This document shows, piece by piece, positions 35,746-46,733 of a stretch of 64,000 nucleotides of DNA. The translations under genes and the position numbers were made by a program. Under the pieces are notes generated by a model. That model had not been told where the DNA came from and did no database searches. It saw only the letters and a list, made by a program, of their open reading frames with translations. The first letter of the stretch is position 1; the number at the start of each line of letters is the position of its first letter. The DNA is from Cavia porcellus. Taxonomy: Eukaryota > Chordata > Mammalia > Rodentia > Caviidae. The DNA is taken from positions 4,784,501 through 4,848,500 of the forward strand of contig NW_026947488.1 in the NCBI RefSeq assembly GCF_034190915.1. The letters are read 5' to 3'.

Positions 35746-36605
35746 AAACCCTATAAATGATGTTCATATTCATATAAAAACAACAAGAAGCAAGGAAAAA
35801 AACAAAAACAAAAACAAGAAAAGAAACAAAATAAAGGAAAAAATTGTCCCCTCCAATGTCTGTCTCTGAAGTCCAGTAGACGACACGGGCAGACAGAGCC
35901 CAGATCCAAGTTCACTAATCCCTGCAAGCCAGCCCTGGCTTTGTGGTGGGGTGGTGGATAATCCCAGCAGGCCTGCATCTTTGGTTCCACTGAAGTTCAG
36001 GCTGGTTTCTGGCTGTGAGGCTGAAGCCCCGTTTGTCCATTTCCTTCCTGCCGGCTTGAAGTTGGTTCCCTACTGGCTTGAACTCTCAGCTTTCTGAGCT
36101 TCTGGCAACTTGAGCTCTGCAGCCTCGCCCTGCCACTGGGAGCTGCTAGATGGATGCAGCCTGCAGCTGTTCTGAGTCTGAGCTCTGCTGGCTCCTCCCT
36201 GAGACGGCTACCAGCCAGTGGCTACTTCCCGGGGACGTCTGAGCCTGAATTACCCAGCAGCCACTGCAGTTCACTGTGCCCACTGTTCCATCCCGCTGGT
36301 GCATCTCTCCACGGAGGCCGCTGAGGTCACTGGTAGCCGCTGTGCTTCCACAGTTCAAGCTATCGCTCTGCACAAGGCGTCCGGGCTCAGGGAAAAAGTG
36401 CCGCCTGCCACCTCCTTCTTCGTAGAAGTATCTCTCTCCACTTCCTCCACGGGCTTCAGTTCCCGATTCAGATCCTTCCCGGATTCCCAGGGCCTGCTTC
36501 TGTCCTTCTCTTCCTCATGTTGTTATATTTCAGTATCTGGACGCCAAATCTTGGGGAGGCTCTTTCTCTGCTGCCCACTACTCTGCCATCTTCTGGAAGT
36601 CAAAC
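35746..36605 (-). mobile_element. Probable L1 5' UTR joined to a truncated L1 (deletion derivative)
   Basis: Read on the minus strand, it would open near the complement of ctactctgccatcttctgga (36,578-36,597), which resembles the start of several mammalian L1 5' UTRs, and is CpG-bearing and GC-rich before becoming A/T-rich next to the L1 body. Together with 34,470-35,745 it makes a 2.1-kb L1 that keeps both ends and has lost ORF1 and most of ORF2. The identification relies on position and a short resemblance. An unrelated fragment inserted beside the L1 is the alternative. Confidence 0.45.
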
Positions 36606-39600
36606 ATAAGATTTGGGGCAGGATCTAAAATATAAGAAAGCTCAGCCTGCCCTGCACGCTCTGCCCAGGCTTCAGGCAGTACCAGTTTCTGGGCCACAGA
36701 GAGCGTGCTCAGTGTTTTCCTGAGCTTGGCAGATGATAGCAGATGTGTCTTGTGACTCTGCAGGACTTCCAGGAGCTGGAAGAACCTACCCCTAGAGGGA
36801 GCCTAGGGCTGGACCTGAGCAACTAGCCTTTGAGACCAGGCAAGAACATGCCCCCAGTGATGGTAACAGCGTGAGGGTGAGGCTGGGCTCTGGACAGGTT
36901 GGTAGCCCTGGGAAACTCAGAGAACACTGGACAGCAAAATGACTAGTGGCCCTTTCCTGGTTGGAGACATGAACCTGGTTCAGAGCTCTGTGTTACAGCC
37001 TCAGAAAACCCACTGCATCTTTCCATCTCGCTCCTCACAGACAGACAATGATGGCACTGACCACAAATCAGCCTACACAGAGAGAGACGGAGAACCTTCT
37101 GAGGATGATACAGGTGACAGCTTTTATGTCCCGAAAGTTTCGGGTTCTTTCTTGATGGTGGAGTTTGCGTGATGTCCTTGTCCTGAGCTCCCAGAGCACA
37201 CAGGAGCCAGATACCAGACACCCCATGCAGAGTGCTGCCGCTGAGCGGCCTCTGAGCTCTGAGCACCCTGGTCAGTGCCGAGAGCCGCTGCTCACCACCA
37301 TCCTGCTACCCTTTCAGTGTGGGCTCACCCATTCCTTTGGTTGTCCTTGTAAGGATCTGTGCTTTGCGTGCGTGTGGCGAGCTGTGCTGGGGTCTAGTTG
37401 ATCTCTGTCTCCACCATAGAGTTCATCTCTTCCTCCTGGCAAAGCACTAATTCTTCATCTTGGAGAACAGTGCCTGGGGTGTGGCAGGTGCACAGGAGGG
37501 AGGCAGACAGGAGGGACAGGGGCCGGGGCCAGCAGGCTCCAGGAGCTGAGTGTTCTGGCCTCTCCAGGTCTCTCAGTGGAGGTCGTATGGGCTTTGGGGG
37601 ATCCTGAAAGGTGCCCCGCTACACTGAGGAGGGCAGATTAGGTAATTCGAGTTCCCTCCATATGCTTAGAACTCTGCCAAATGGGCATTCGGCCGTCTGT
37701 GTTAGGGATGCGTGTGACGAACAGGACCAGGAATCATTACGGAGGGCTGAATGATACCACTCGAGGGCTGGTAATAACAGGGACTCAGGTAACAGCAGGA
37801 AACCATGAGAAGTATTCCCACACACGTCCACGGAGAGCAGCTGCAGGGAGTGGACTTTGGGGGATCTGCTTTACCTGGGAAGCTCTTACCAGGAGACTTC
37901 ACCCTCTGGAAATGCCAGCCACGTGGCACTGTTGCCAAGTTATCCAGATGTTTTTGCTGAGTTCTGACATTTTTCACCTCTCGCACTTGGGCTATCGATT
38001 ATGATCAGCAGTTTCCCTTGCGGCTCGTTTTTTCAATAATGCTAATCTTGGTCATTCATTAAGGGAGGCCTGACAGTGTGTCTCGTCCTAACTTGTGTAA
38101 TGAACCAAATCATGCAATTAGATAACACACAAACTCCAGGGTGGAGCAGGTCATTGGACTGAGCACCAGCAGTAGACGGGACACACAGCTCCGAGAGCGT
38201 CAGACCCATCCTGCACTGAGCCCAGAGGATCCTGCTAAGCACTGGGCTCCAAATCCTTATCACAGGGCCTTATCTTCCCAATAGGAGAAGTAAATCATCT
38301 TATTCACCAGATTCTTTGCCTGGGGAGGATATTCCACTGCAGACTTTTGTCATTCATTCCAGAAACATCAGGAAGTGGTCCAGGGGTCTAAATTAAAATC
38401 CTTTTGCGAATGCTAAGATCCATTTCCTTGTGAGAATGCAGCAACCTCTAGCCACCACTCTCGATGTGTTAACCACCTGATCCAAACCCTTACTCCAGAA
38501 GGAAATTGTGCCATCGGGGGTCAAACGATGGCAAGGCCACATGGAGAGGCAGATGTAAGGCTGGTCTTAGAGCCCAAGATCCTTGGGGTCTCTCGCAGGC
38601 TCCTTCCCAACCCCTCTCTCCACAGGCCCCTGAGGAGAGGACAGGGCCATGCCCAGGCCACGGAGAGCTGTGCTCACAGGGAAGGAACTTGTAGTCAGCT
38701 TTGAAAATTTATGAAAAGCTGCCCAGCCTCGCTTACCACAGAAACAAATAAATGAGGCGTTATCAGAGTAAATGAGGCATTGATCCTGTTGGCAGATCAC
38801 AGAGTTTGACAGCACCCCACGATCGCTCCACAAGGCAAAGGTGTAGCCCTGAACATGGCACACAGGAAAGGACAGCCACCCCTCGGGCCCATCAGCCATA
38901 GTTCTCCTGTCAAACAGGCACATCCTTGGAGCTAGCAGCACCCTTCCAGGAATCTGTCCCCTGGGCTTTCTCTCACTTGTCCCAAAACTAGCAAACTACA
39001 TGACAATGGGTTAATGGCTCTACAAACTATGGCTCTCTCATGCAAAACTGCAAGAAGTCACCAGGAATGAGTCCAACCCATCTGGAGTGACTTGAAATTA
39101 TTTCCCACATAGCCTATAGAGAAAAGCAAGGTATAGAAAATTGCACATTGGCTATAGTTACTTGCATTATAAGTAAGCAGATGTAATTGATACATGCATA
39201 GACTGTCCTAGGATGGCCTGGAAGTTGTTATTTATTGTTGCTTCTGTAGCAAGAAGTGCATCTTTCCATTTGCTTGGCATCGTTTCTGTGTTCTTGCATT
39301 TCTCATGTGGTGCCTCTGTGCACGTGTTGATGTAGCTGAGCACAGCACAGCAATGGTAAAACTGGACGGCTCCAGGCTAAGGCCCAGCTCTACTGTCTCT
39401 CCCTGCTGGTGGCTAAGTCTTCTTCACCTGTGAAACGGGACACATCTGTGTCTCACAAGGCTACAGCGTGTTCAGTGGACACAGGGCTGAGCAGGAGGTG
39501 GCTCTCGGGGAAACACTGGTTGCTTTGCGAGCCAAGGGTGATGGTTTTCACCTGCACACAAAAGCAGATGACGAAAGCATTCACAGAGTGCTTCCCGGGC

Positions 39601-39954
39601 TCCTCTGCAGACACCGCTTGGGTGGCCTCACCTACCGCATACTCACCCCTGACCCTAATGGCAAGCCAAGGCCCGTCCTCCTCCTTGTTGATTCATGACT
39701 CAGGTGACTCCTCCAAACTCTCTAACGTGCTTCAGAATCCTCTAAATCTTCCTCCCAACTTCGCCAAGACATAGACTTGCAGTGCAAGATTTGGCGGATT
39801 TCATGGCTGGAAAGAATCCTAAGGTTCATCTGGCGAGCAGACAGGAGCACTGCAGACCTCACGGTGGCCTGGGCAGAGCTGACCTCTGAAGCCCCCACCC
39901 AGCCTCCTCCGTGGGTCCCCCTGCAGGAACGCCAAGCCTCAGCTTCTTTTGCTG
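36606..39954. other. Unique sequence with candidate conserved patches
   Basis: 37,975-38,130 (gctatcgattatgatcagca; tcaataatgctaatcttggt; catgcaattagataacac) and 38,700-38,790 are AT-rich and non-repetitive, possibly regulatory. A weak plus-strand MIR core lies at 39,395-39,460 (cttcacctgtgaaacggg). No exon recognised. Confidence 0.4.
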
Positions 39955-40235
39955 GAGGCTCCTCTGTGTTCTGGGCTCAGCTCAAATGTTGTTCCCTTGG
40001 ACAGGAGCCCCTTGACCTCCACAGCTGACCACCAGCCTCTTTCTGCCTTTCCCAGCCACCCTCCAGCCCTTTTCAGCTCCCACGTGTGTTTCATTAGGTC
40101 CTGGTTGTGCTCCCACTGGAATATAAACTCCTAAAGGCCCAAAAGGACCCAGGATCATCCGTCGCTGTGGAGCTCCGTTGTAGCCGTTCGGGTTCCCTTC
40201 ACCTTTGTTGAATGAATTAACAATATCGGCATATT
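39955..40235 (+). mobile_element. L2 (LINE-2) 3' fragment
   Basis: ggctcagctcaaatgttgtt, then gtttcattaggtcctgg, and the end-type ctggaatataaactcctaa match L2 3' landmarks in order. Confidence 0.7.
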
Positions 40236-40649
40236 GAAAACAACCCTCTTTCTATCCCTGCACACCACAGGATTTGTCCTCCAGGGCCTCTCAGCGCTTG
40301 CAACTTCCTGCTGACCTGGCCCAGGTCCCTGTGCCTGGCTGTCCCTGTCTCTTAATCAGGCTGCACCCTCCGTACTTCATCCTTTCCTCCAGCTTGCTTC
40401 TCTCTATCATCTTTGCAGCCTCACACAGACGGACAGACACGTCTCACACACAGACTTCACCCACGCCCGACACCCCGCTCACACCATGTTCACCTCCGAC
40501 TCCAGATCTTTCTTCCTGTCATCACTCACACCTGAACCCTTTTCCCCCACCTCATCCACTTACTCTCCCCATCAGGGCTGGCTCCTGTCTCTCCTCTCCT
40601 GATGCCTTTTGTGTCTATACAGGTCCCACCTGAGCCACAAAGCCTGTGG
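40236..40649. other. Unique C/T-rich sequence
   Basis: The plus strand is unusually C- and T-rich (40,360-40,580). No gene or repeat recognised. Confidence 0.4.
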
Positions 40650-40725
40650 GGGCTACCGGGGATCAAACTCACAACCTTGCACTTGCCAGGCAGACTCTCA
40701 TACCACTGAGCTAAGTCCCCAGCCC
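40650..40725 (-). mobile_element. ID-type SINE, minus strand, tailless
   Basis: The minus strand starts gggctggggacttagctcag, has ggttgtgagtttgatccccg as B-box region and ends at the cgcca-like end without an A-rich tail. It is the second ID subfamily, like 12,090. No target duplication is obvious. Confidence 0.85.
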
Positions 40726-41939
40726 AAAATCCAGCATTGCTGACTCCTTGAGTACATGGGACTTGGGCAAAGCTGAAACTCTCTTCCTTCCCCATCGAGC
40801 AAAATGAACAAACACCCTTAGAGGTTCCGAGTCTCAGACCAAGCCTCAAATCTTACGTGTTCTTGGTGACTGGGATCAAGTGCCTCCGTGCCAGCTCAGT
40901 TTCTCCCAGCACAGACCAGAGGTCTTACTTGGCATTTGATGATTGTAACAATTAAATGAAGCAGTAAGTCTCACACTGTGGCAAGTTACCAAGAAATACT
41001 CTGGGTCATGATGATGATCATTATTTGCAGACTGAGGATTCTTGCGCTAGCTTGGATTATCCTTTGCGGGAGCCCGAGTGGATGAAAAGCAGGATGGAAG
41101 CAAACAATAGCAATGACAAGAAAAGCAACAACACAATGGCCTGGTGCGCAGAGCTCTGGAGATAACGAGAGGCCGCTGCTCTGGATGAGGCCGAGCCCAG
41201 TACGCTGACCTTTCCCCACGTCTGAGGGTTTGTAGTATGCAACATGGAGGGCCAGCTGGAGGCAGGGGCTGGTCTCGGGTGCTTGGGGGCTGTCTGTCAG
41301 GACTGACCTCGCACTCAGAGAACCAAATGGAGCCTGCATCGATCACAGTCTCCTTCCCTGTGCCCTGTAGACGCCCTTCTCATAGGTGGCCACCATCTTG
41401 GTCAGTAGTGGCCAGTCCTCACTGGGCCCACTAGGCACAAGGATATCCACATAATGTGGATTAGCAGGACACTCCACAGGTGAGGGCCCAGCTCTGTGTC
41501 CTGTGGGGCGAGACCTCGGTGACTCGGACACAATGAAGAGACAGGAAGGGACCTGGAGAACACCAGGCCTGTTGCCACCTCGCCCTGCTGGCTTGGTCCG
41601 CACCTTGAGAGGCTTTGAAGAAATGGATTTTGCCAAGAGCTGTGGAGTGTGTGTCCCTCCACTTCTCTCTCACTGCTCCACGGTCCTTTCCTTCCTCAGG
41701 GAACTTCTGCTGTGTTCACTGGAAGAACTTTGCTCAGGAGCCTCCATCCTGATGCAGTCCACTGCCTGTTCACACTCTCACTGGAGAAAACAACTGAATC
41801 CAACGACAATCTCCCCTTTCCCCACAGGTGTAACCTACACGAGAGGCCATTGCAGTCACAGGAGAATGACAAGGGTTAAAAAGGATTCAAAGCCACAGGC
41901 ACTCTTGGAAGCCACCAGTAGTACTTTAGAACTTTTAGA
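40726..41939. other. Unique sequence
   Basis: Nothing recognised. Frames around 41,000-41,670 overlap on both strands. Confidence 0.4.
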
Positions 41940-42460
41940 TGGACCTACATAAAGCTTAATGTGTAGGAATCCCTTGGCCCAGCTGTTCCACCATAGGAAT
42001 CTTCCCAAGACCAATGAAAACCTTTGCACAAGAGTATCCTGGCTGTAGCTCTATTTACTAAAGCCCTACACAGGAACCTCACATGTCCAGTGATACAATG
42101 GTAAATAGATTGAGGCATGTTTATACAATAAAATACTAGCAAAAACAAGCAAATGTAGATACCCATCTCAGCATAGCTATCTTAAAAGCACTGAGTGGAA
42201 GGAGCCATGGGTGAACAAACACATCCGTATCTTCATACCCACAGGAAATTCAAGAACAGCTAAATTAATTATGATGTAGGAATTTGAATATTGGTTGCTG
42301 CAGATGAGGAGAGAGTGGAGAAGCAAGCTTTCTAGGTGAGGGAATGTTCCAAACCTTGATTGGGTTGGGGGTTTGAGGATATGTACATAGTAGGATGCAC
42401 AGAGCTCTAATTTAAACTTGACCATGTTGTTGAACATAACAGACCTCACACAAACAGAAA
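41940..42460 (+). mobile_element. Old L1 (L1M-type) 3' fragment
   Basis: cttggcccagctgttccacc, then agtgatacaatggtaaatag, ccttgattgggttgggggtt and atgtacatagtagg follow the ORF2 end and 3' UTR of ancient L1M elements. It is far more diverged than the other L1s in the window. Confidence 0.7.
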
Positions 42461-44522
42461 TGGGCAAGGGGCATCTCACATTATTTCCCAGGGCCAGGTT
42501 TCAAGCCAGCTTCTCTGTCAGTATCTTTAACTTTAAATCATGCCTGCATGCAGGGACCCCATGGCCAGGGTCTCCCATGTTCCAAACGTCTGCACTCCAA
42601 CACTGTCTCCCCTACACGGTCTGTTGCAGGGAAGGAAGCTGAGAATAATTTAGAGTTTTGTTGAAGATGTAGTTGACACATATGGAATTGTTCCATATAC
42701 ATTAACACTTCTGGATATTTTATTGCCTAATAAGGAGACAGTTAGACATGCCATTTCTCAGCTGCGGAATTCACATCCAGGCAACATATCAAGGCCGAGG
42801 AGGGTCCATCTTATCAGTGATGGAATTTTGTTTACAGGGAGAAAGGTACCCTGGAGCCTGCCTGGTAGTGGGGCGTCTGCAGTGACTCAGGTGATTGATG
42901 GCTAGAGAGCTGGCTGGGTCCCAGCCGGGGCCAAACCTGCAGAGCCTGAGCCCAGCACTGCTGTGGTCTGTTGGATCTGGGCTTGACCTTCTGTTAGCTC
43001 CATTTCTGAATGTTTATTTCTCCTGCCCCGACCTGACCTCATCTGCCCCACAATTTCTCCACAGCATCTCCTCCTTCCTGGGAATTTACAGAGCTGTCAT
43101 CCCCTCTGCTTATCAGACCTCATGATAGGCCTGGGGTCTGGGGACAGGAGCTGGACCCAGGAGACCAAGGTCAAGATGTGGGGTGGTCAGAGAAGAGCCT
43201 GCAAAGTTCACCCAGGTGGGGAGGGCAGAGCCAGGTGACTGTGGAGTAGCACCTCTAGAGTCACTGCCCTCTGGAACGTCTTCCTTACAGGCAAATCCTC
43301 ATGCACTTTCCCCCAGAGGTCTCTGTTGGTTTTGCCCAAATGTTCTTCATCTTCTTGCTCCATCAGTGTCTTGAACTGTTTTCCATTGACGAGAGCTCAC
43401 AGATCAGGGCTGAGCTGATCAGGAGTTGATTTGGGGATGGGCTAGCAAGATGCTCAATAAGGTGAATGGGTGGATTGATTGACTGTTTGGCTGGTTCATT
43501 CTCTGTTGGCAATCTCTTTGATGAGCCTCTTGGGCACACCACACCTCTTCCTGATGAAGTCTGTTTTTCACTTCATCAATCAAGAATGCTCTGTGTGAGC
43601 CCACTCTGGTAGTTCTAAATAACATGAAGTGTCTGCCTTGGAAGCAGGCTGGCTGAGCCTAGATCCCAGGTCTGAGAGACCAGGCTGGAAAGTGTCCAGC
43701 AGCTCCTGCAATGCAAACACACCAGGGAGCCCTGAATCAATCAATGACAAATAAGGTCATCAGCGCTTGGGTGAAGGCAGCGACACCAGAGGAGGATGAG
43801 GTACGAGGAGGCTTTTGCTCAACTACAAGGTCATTTTGCCTTTGTCAATCTACTGACTGTTTTCACCCCCAGAATGAAACAGTAGGATATGTTGCCCAAG
43901 TGAAAACACAGTGGTTTCTCAGCTGTCACCAAGGAGAGCCCTACTGCTTTCTCCTGTAACTTGGATTTGTATTTGGGACCTGTGACCTATACTTCCAGGT
44001 GTCTGAAATCCCTAGTGAGTCAGGAACTCATTGGTCCCTGAAATTTTAGGGGTCCTGGCAGCTGCAGGTTTCCAGAGGAACCATTGCTGGGGCAACCTGG
44101 TTTTGGGGGTCAGTGTGATCAGTGGTCACTTGAGTGGAGGATGAAGAGCATCAGGAGAGAAGATGGAAGGAACCCCAGGGAGTGAGCCTTGCTCTGGGGA
44201 AGTTGTGGAGGGGTGTCTCAGAAGGTGAGGGGCAGGTAGCAGGAGGAGGGAGAGGAGGAGCTGGCTCTTGTCCTCAACAAACAATGTCACTAGTGACCTC
44301 TGTTATCCTCGGGTGGCATGCATGTGGGAGGCTGGGTCACTGTTGGCATGCACAGCTCACAGAAGCTCCACGCTGGGCAGGTCTGTGTGAGGAACCCTAT
44401 GTCAGGCTACTGTGAGTCACTGACACCTCACAGAGGCCCACTAGGATTTCATTTATCCATTTGGCAAATTCGTTAAGTGAAACCATTCAAAATATGCTTT
44501 TAAAAACATTTGTGCACATGTG
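42461..44522. other. Unique sequence
   Basis: No gene recognised. 42,990-43,130 may be a further L2 remnant but is too diverged to assign. Confidence 0.35.
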
Positions 44523-44601
44523 CGTGTTGCTGGGCATGAAGTCCAGGGCCTCGTACACACCAGCCAAGCACTCTACCACTGTGGTACCATCCCGGTCCAA
44601 A
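44523..44601 (-). mobile_element. Diverged ID-like SINE
   Basis: The minus strand shows a degenerate A box (tggtagagtgcttggctgg) and aggccctggacttcatgcc as the B-box end. Older than the other ID copies. Confidence 0.7.
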
Positions 44602-45713
44602 AGGCACCTTTTAAATATCTGGCTTGTTTGACTCAGAAGATTGGTAAGATTCATCCACATCACAAGGAGTTGCAGAGAGTGATTTGCATTGGTTGTACTG
44701 TGTTCTGCTGTGGGATTGGCTGCAGTTAATTTACATATTGGGTGACAGACAGGCATTCGGAAAGCTCCAGCCTTCGCTCCCAGGAATATCAGGGCTCTGC
44801 ATATTTAGCACATGACTTTTGGTGAATACCTGATGGCATTTATGGTGGGTATCTGCGCTTACCAGTGCAGCTGCCAGGATACAGGGTAGGTAGAGATGAT
44901 GCCTGAGAAGGCCCCTAGGAGGGATGATTTATCTGCAGCAACAATTGCTCTGTGACAATTTAAATGCCACTTTCCCAAGAAGCTCTCAGACACTGGTGCA
45001 TGGCCATGCCTCGAGGTTCTCTTCTTCCCTCTTCCTTCACAGCGTATGTCCTAGCTGGCACTATGTATTTATTTTTGTATAATTTGCCTAACGCCATCAC
45101 CCTGCTAGGCCAGAACTCGTTGAGGGCAGGAGGCTGTTTCTGGATGGCTTGTGCATTCATCCACCATGACAAGACCTATTAGGCAACAGCCACTTACCAG
45201 AGACTGTGGTAGCACTGAAGGTTCAGCTATGAACAAGACAAAGTCTTGTCTTCATACTCCTTAGGGCCTGGTGATGGAGAATGATTTTAAGCAACAAAGA
45301 ACATGTCCTAAGTGCCTGAAGAGAAAAAGAGCAGAGAGAAAGGGTTGGAGTGAGATCAGGAAAGGTCGCACCATGACAGCAACATAGTAGCCGAGATGAC
45401 AACATAGTAGCAGAGATCTGGAGACTGAGAGAGGTGCTCTGCCTTCCCACTGACACCTGTCACCAGCCATGTTACACTGTCAACATTTCCCAAGAGCACA
45501 CCCTGGCCAGGTGTGCCTGCAGATCCACAGAAGTGGCACCAATCAGCAACTGCCCCCACAAAAGTACTGCTGGGCCAAAGCCATTTCGTTCCACAGAGGA
45601 AGTCTTGAGTTCCAGGAGGTCAGCCCAGGGTCACTTGACCTGTGATCCAGCCTCTTATCAACATGCATTTTTATCATCTAAGAATGTGACTTCAGTGGTC
45701 TCAGATATTTACC
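44602..45713. other. Mostly unique; possible L2 at 45,015-45,220
   Basis: 45,015-45,220 contains gggcaggaggctgtttctgg and other L2-like phrases in order, weakly. The rest up to the ERV element's target site is unassigned. Confidence 0.4.
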
Positions 45714-45797
45714 AATAGGTGTGAGAGACAATTTGAGTGACTCCCCTTGAATGCAGAACAATTGCTGCAGTTTTGATTATATTAAGACTTATTTTCA

Positions 45798-45899
45798 GGG
45801 GCTGGGGATTTAGCTCAGCGGCATAAGTGCCTGCCTTGCAAGCTGGCAGTCGTGAGTTTGATCCCTGGTACTGATGAAAAGGAAAAAGACAGGAAAAAA
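45798..45899 (+). mobile_element. ID-type SINE nested in the left LTR arm
   Basis: ggggctggggatttagctca, palindromic arm, B box gagtttgatccc and tail gatgaaaaggaaaaagac plus A run. The target duplication aagacttattt(t/c)ca is at 45,784-45,797 and 45,900-45,913 (13 of 14). The inverted right arm lacks the ID and shows the uninterrupted target. Confidence 0.96.
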
Positions 45900-46060
45900 A
45901 AGACTTATTTCCATATACTGATATGTACAGAGCTGACTATGGTATTTTTTTTTCTCTTTAATTGGCTCTAAGCATTGTAATAAGACTAGCCGAGGTACTG
46001 GTATGTAATCTCTAAAGCCACTAGACGGTCTCCTGTTTCCTCATTTAGTGTTTTCTCTAA

Positions 46061-46070
46061 AATATATAAG
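46061..46070 (+). promoter_or_regulatory. TATA-like box of the LTR
   Basis: aatatataag, about 310 bp before the AATAAA signal, consistent with an LTR U3 promoter. Confidence 0.5.
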
Positions 46071-46374
46071 CACAGCGGGATGGTAGAGCCAGTCAGCTCC
46101 AGGAATGTCAGCTGGGTTTGAGCCTTAAGATAAAGAGACTATGACCCCCCACAGCACAAAAGTTTATATAGCAGAAACTGAAGCAACAGCCTTCAAAAAC
46201 AATTTGGTTGCTACCTTAATTGAATTACGCAAATTGATCCTTCTGCATATCTTTATCTCTGCATTTTGTAGAGATGCTTTTCTCCCTACCTGGCCAGCCA
46301 GCTCAAGTTACTCACATAGTTTCCACCATCCTCACTGTCGTTCATCCTAGAGCCACCCCGCTTCTTCACAAGCT

Positions 46375-46380
46375 AATAAA
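46375..46380 (+). terminator. LTR polyadenylation signal
   Basis: AATAAA in the expected R region, between the TATA box and the PBS. Confidence 0.55.
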
Positions 46381-46624
46381 TTCTGGGAGAGGCTAGGATC
46401 AAGGCCTTTGTCTGCACATTTTCAAGGGGATTGGACTTAGGACCCCTTGGCTGCCCTTAACTTGGAATGTGTCTTGGTGTCTTTACCCTCACCATGTGTT
46501 GCATTGGAGGTGATAGATTAAAATTTACTTGCTGGGATTCCAGTAATGTCTCAATGGGATTATAAACATAACTTTTGGGATTTTAAGGAAGACTAGAAAA
46601 GGGATTACAATTCTTGGATAACTG

Positions 46625-46733
46625 TACTCAATATTTGGGATTACAATATTTGGTGCCCAACGTGGGGCCCAAACCCACAACCCTGAGATTAAGAGTGTCA
46701 TGCTCTAAATATTGTAACCCCAAATATTGAGTA
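46625..46733. repeat. 27-bp inverted repeat around the tRNA segment
   Basis: tactcaatatttgggattac (from 46,625) and its complement ending 46,733 pair over 27 bp with one mismatch, enclosing 55 nt of tRNA complement. The left copy is the LTR's own 3' end, so the right one is an inverted copy of U5. Confidence 0.95.
46651..46707 (-). ncRNA. PBS continuing into a 57-nt copy of the tRNA-Lys(CUU) primer
   Basis: On the plus strand, TGGTGCCCAACGTGGGGC (46,651-46,668) complements the tRNA 3' 18 nt including CCA. The complement carries on: the minus strand reads through the T arm, variable loop, anticodon arm (CTT in the loop ctcttaat) to the start of the D arm (tagagcatg). This is about nt 20-76 of tRNA-Lys. 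Against the canonical sequence as I remember it there are about five changes, three explicable as CpG decay. It is not a working tRNA gene because the acceptor 5' strand and most of the D arm are missing. The encoded CCA shows that a mature tRNA was copied. Confidence 0.85.

Larger units (their letters stand above)
45720..46645 (+). mobile_element. Complete class II LTR
   Basis: Starts TGTGAG and ends GATTACA, about 810 bp after removal of the nested ID and its target copy. TATA-like aatatataag lies at 46,061-46,070 and a polyadenylation signal AATAAA at 46,375-46,380, giving U3, R and U5 of plausible size. Five bases after its end comes the primer-binding site. A shorter LTR beginning at TGTAATC (46,004) would give 7-bp inverted ends, but does not explain the matching outer termini or the target duplication. 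Confidence 0.75.

Noticed and set aside
46004..46645. Shorter LTR beginning TGTAATC and ending GATTACA
   Set aside because: The 7-bp inverted ends are attractive, but the 45,720 start is repeated in inverted form at the right end and is bounded by a 6-bp near-duplication, which the short version leaves unexplained.
46651..46707. A tRNA-Lys gene on the minus strand
   Set aside because: It lacks the first ~19 nt (acceptor 5' strand and most of the D arm, including the internal A box), and it contains an encoded CCA, so it is a copied primer fragment.
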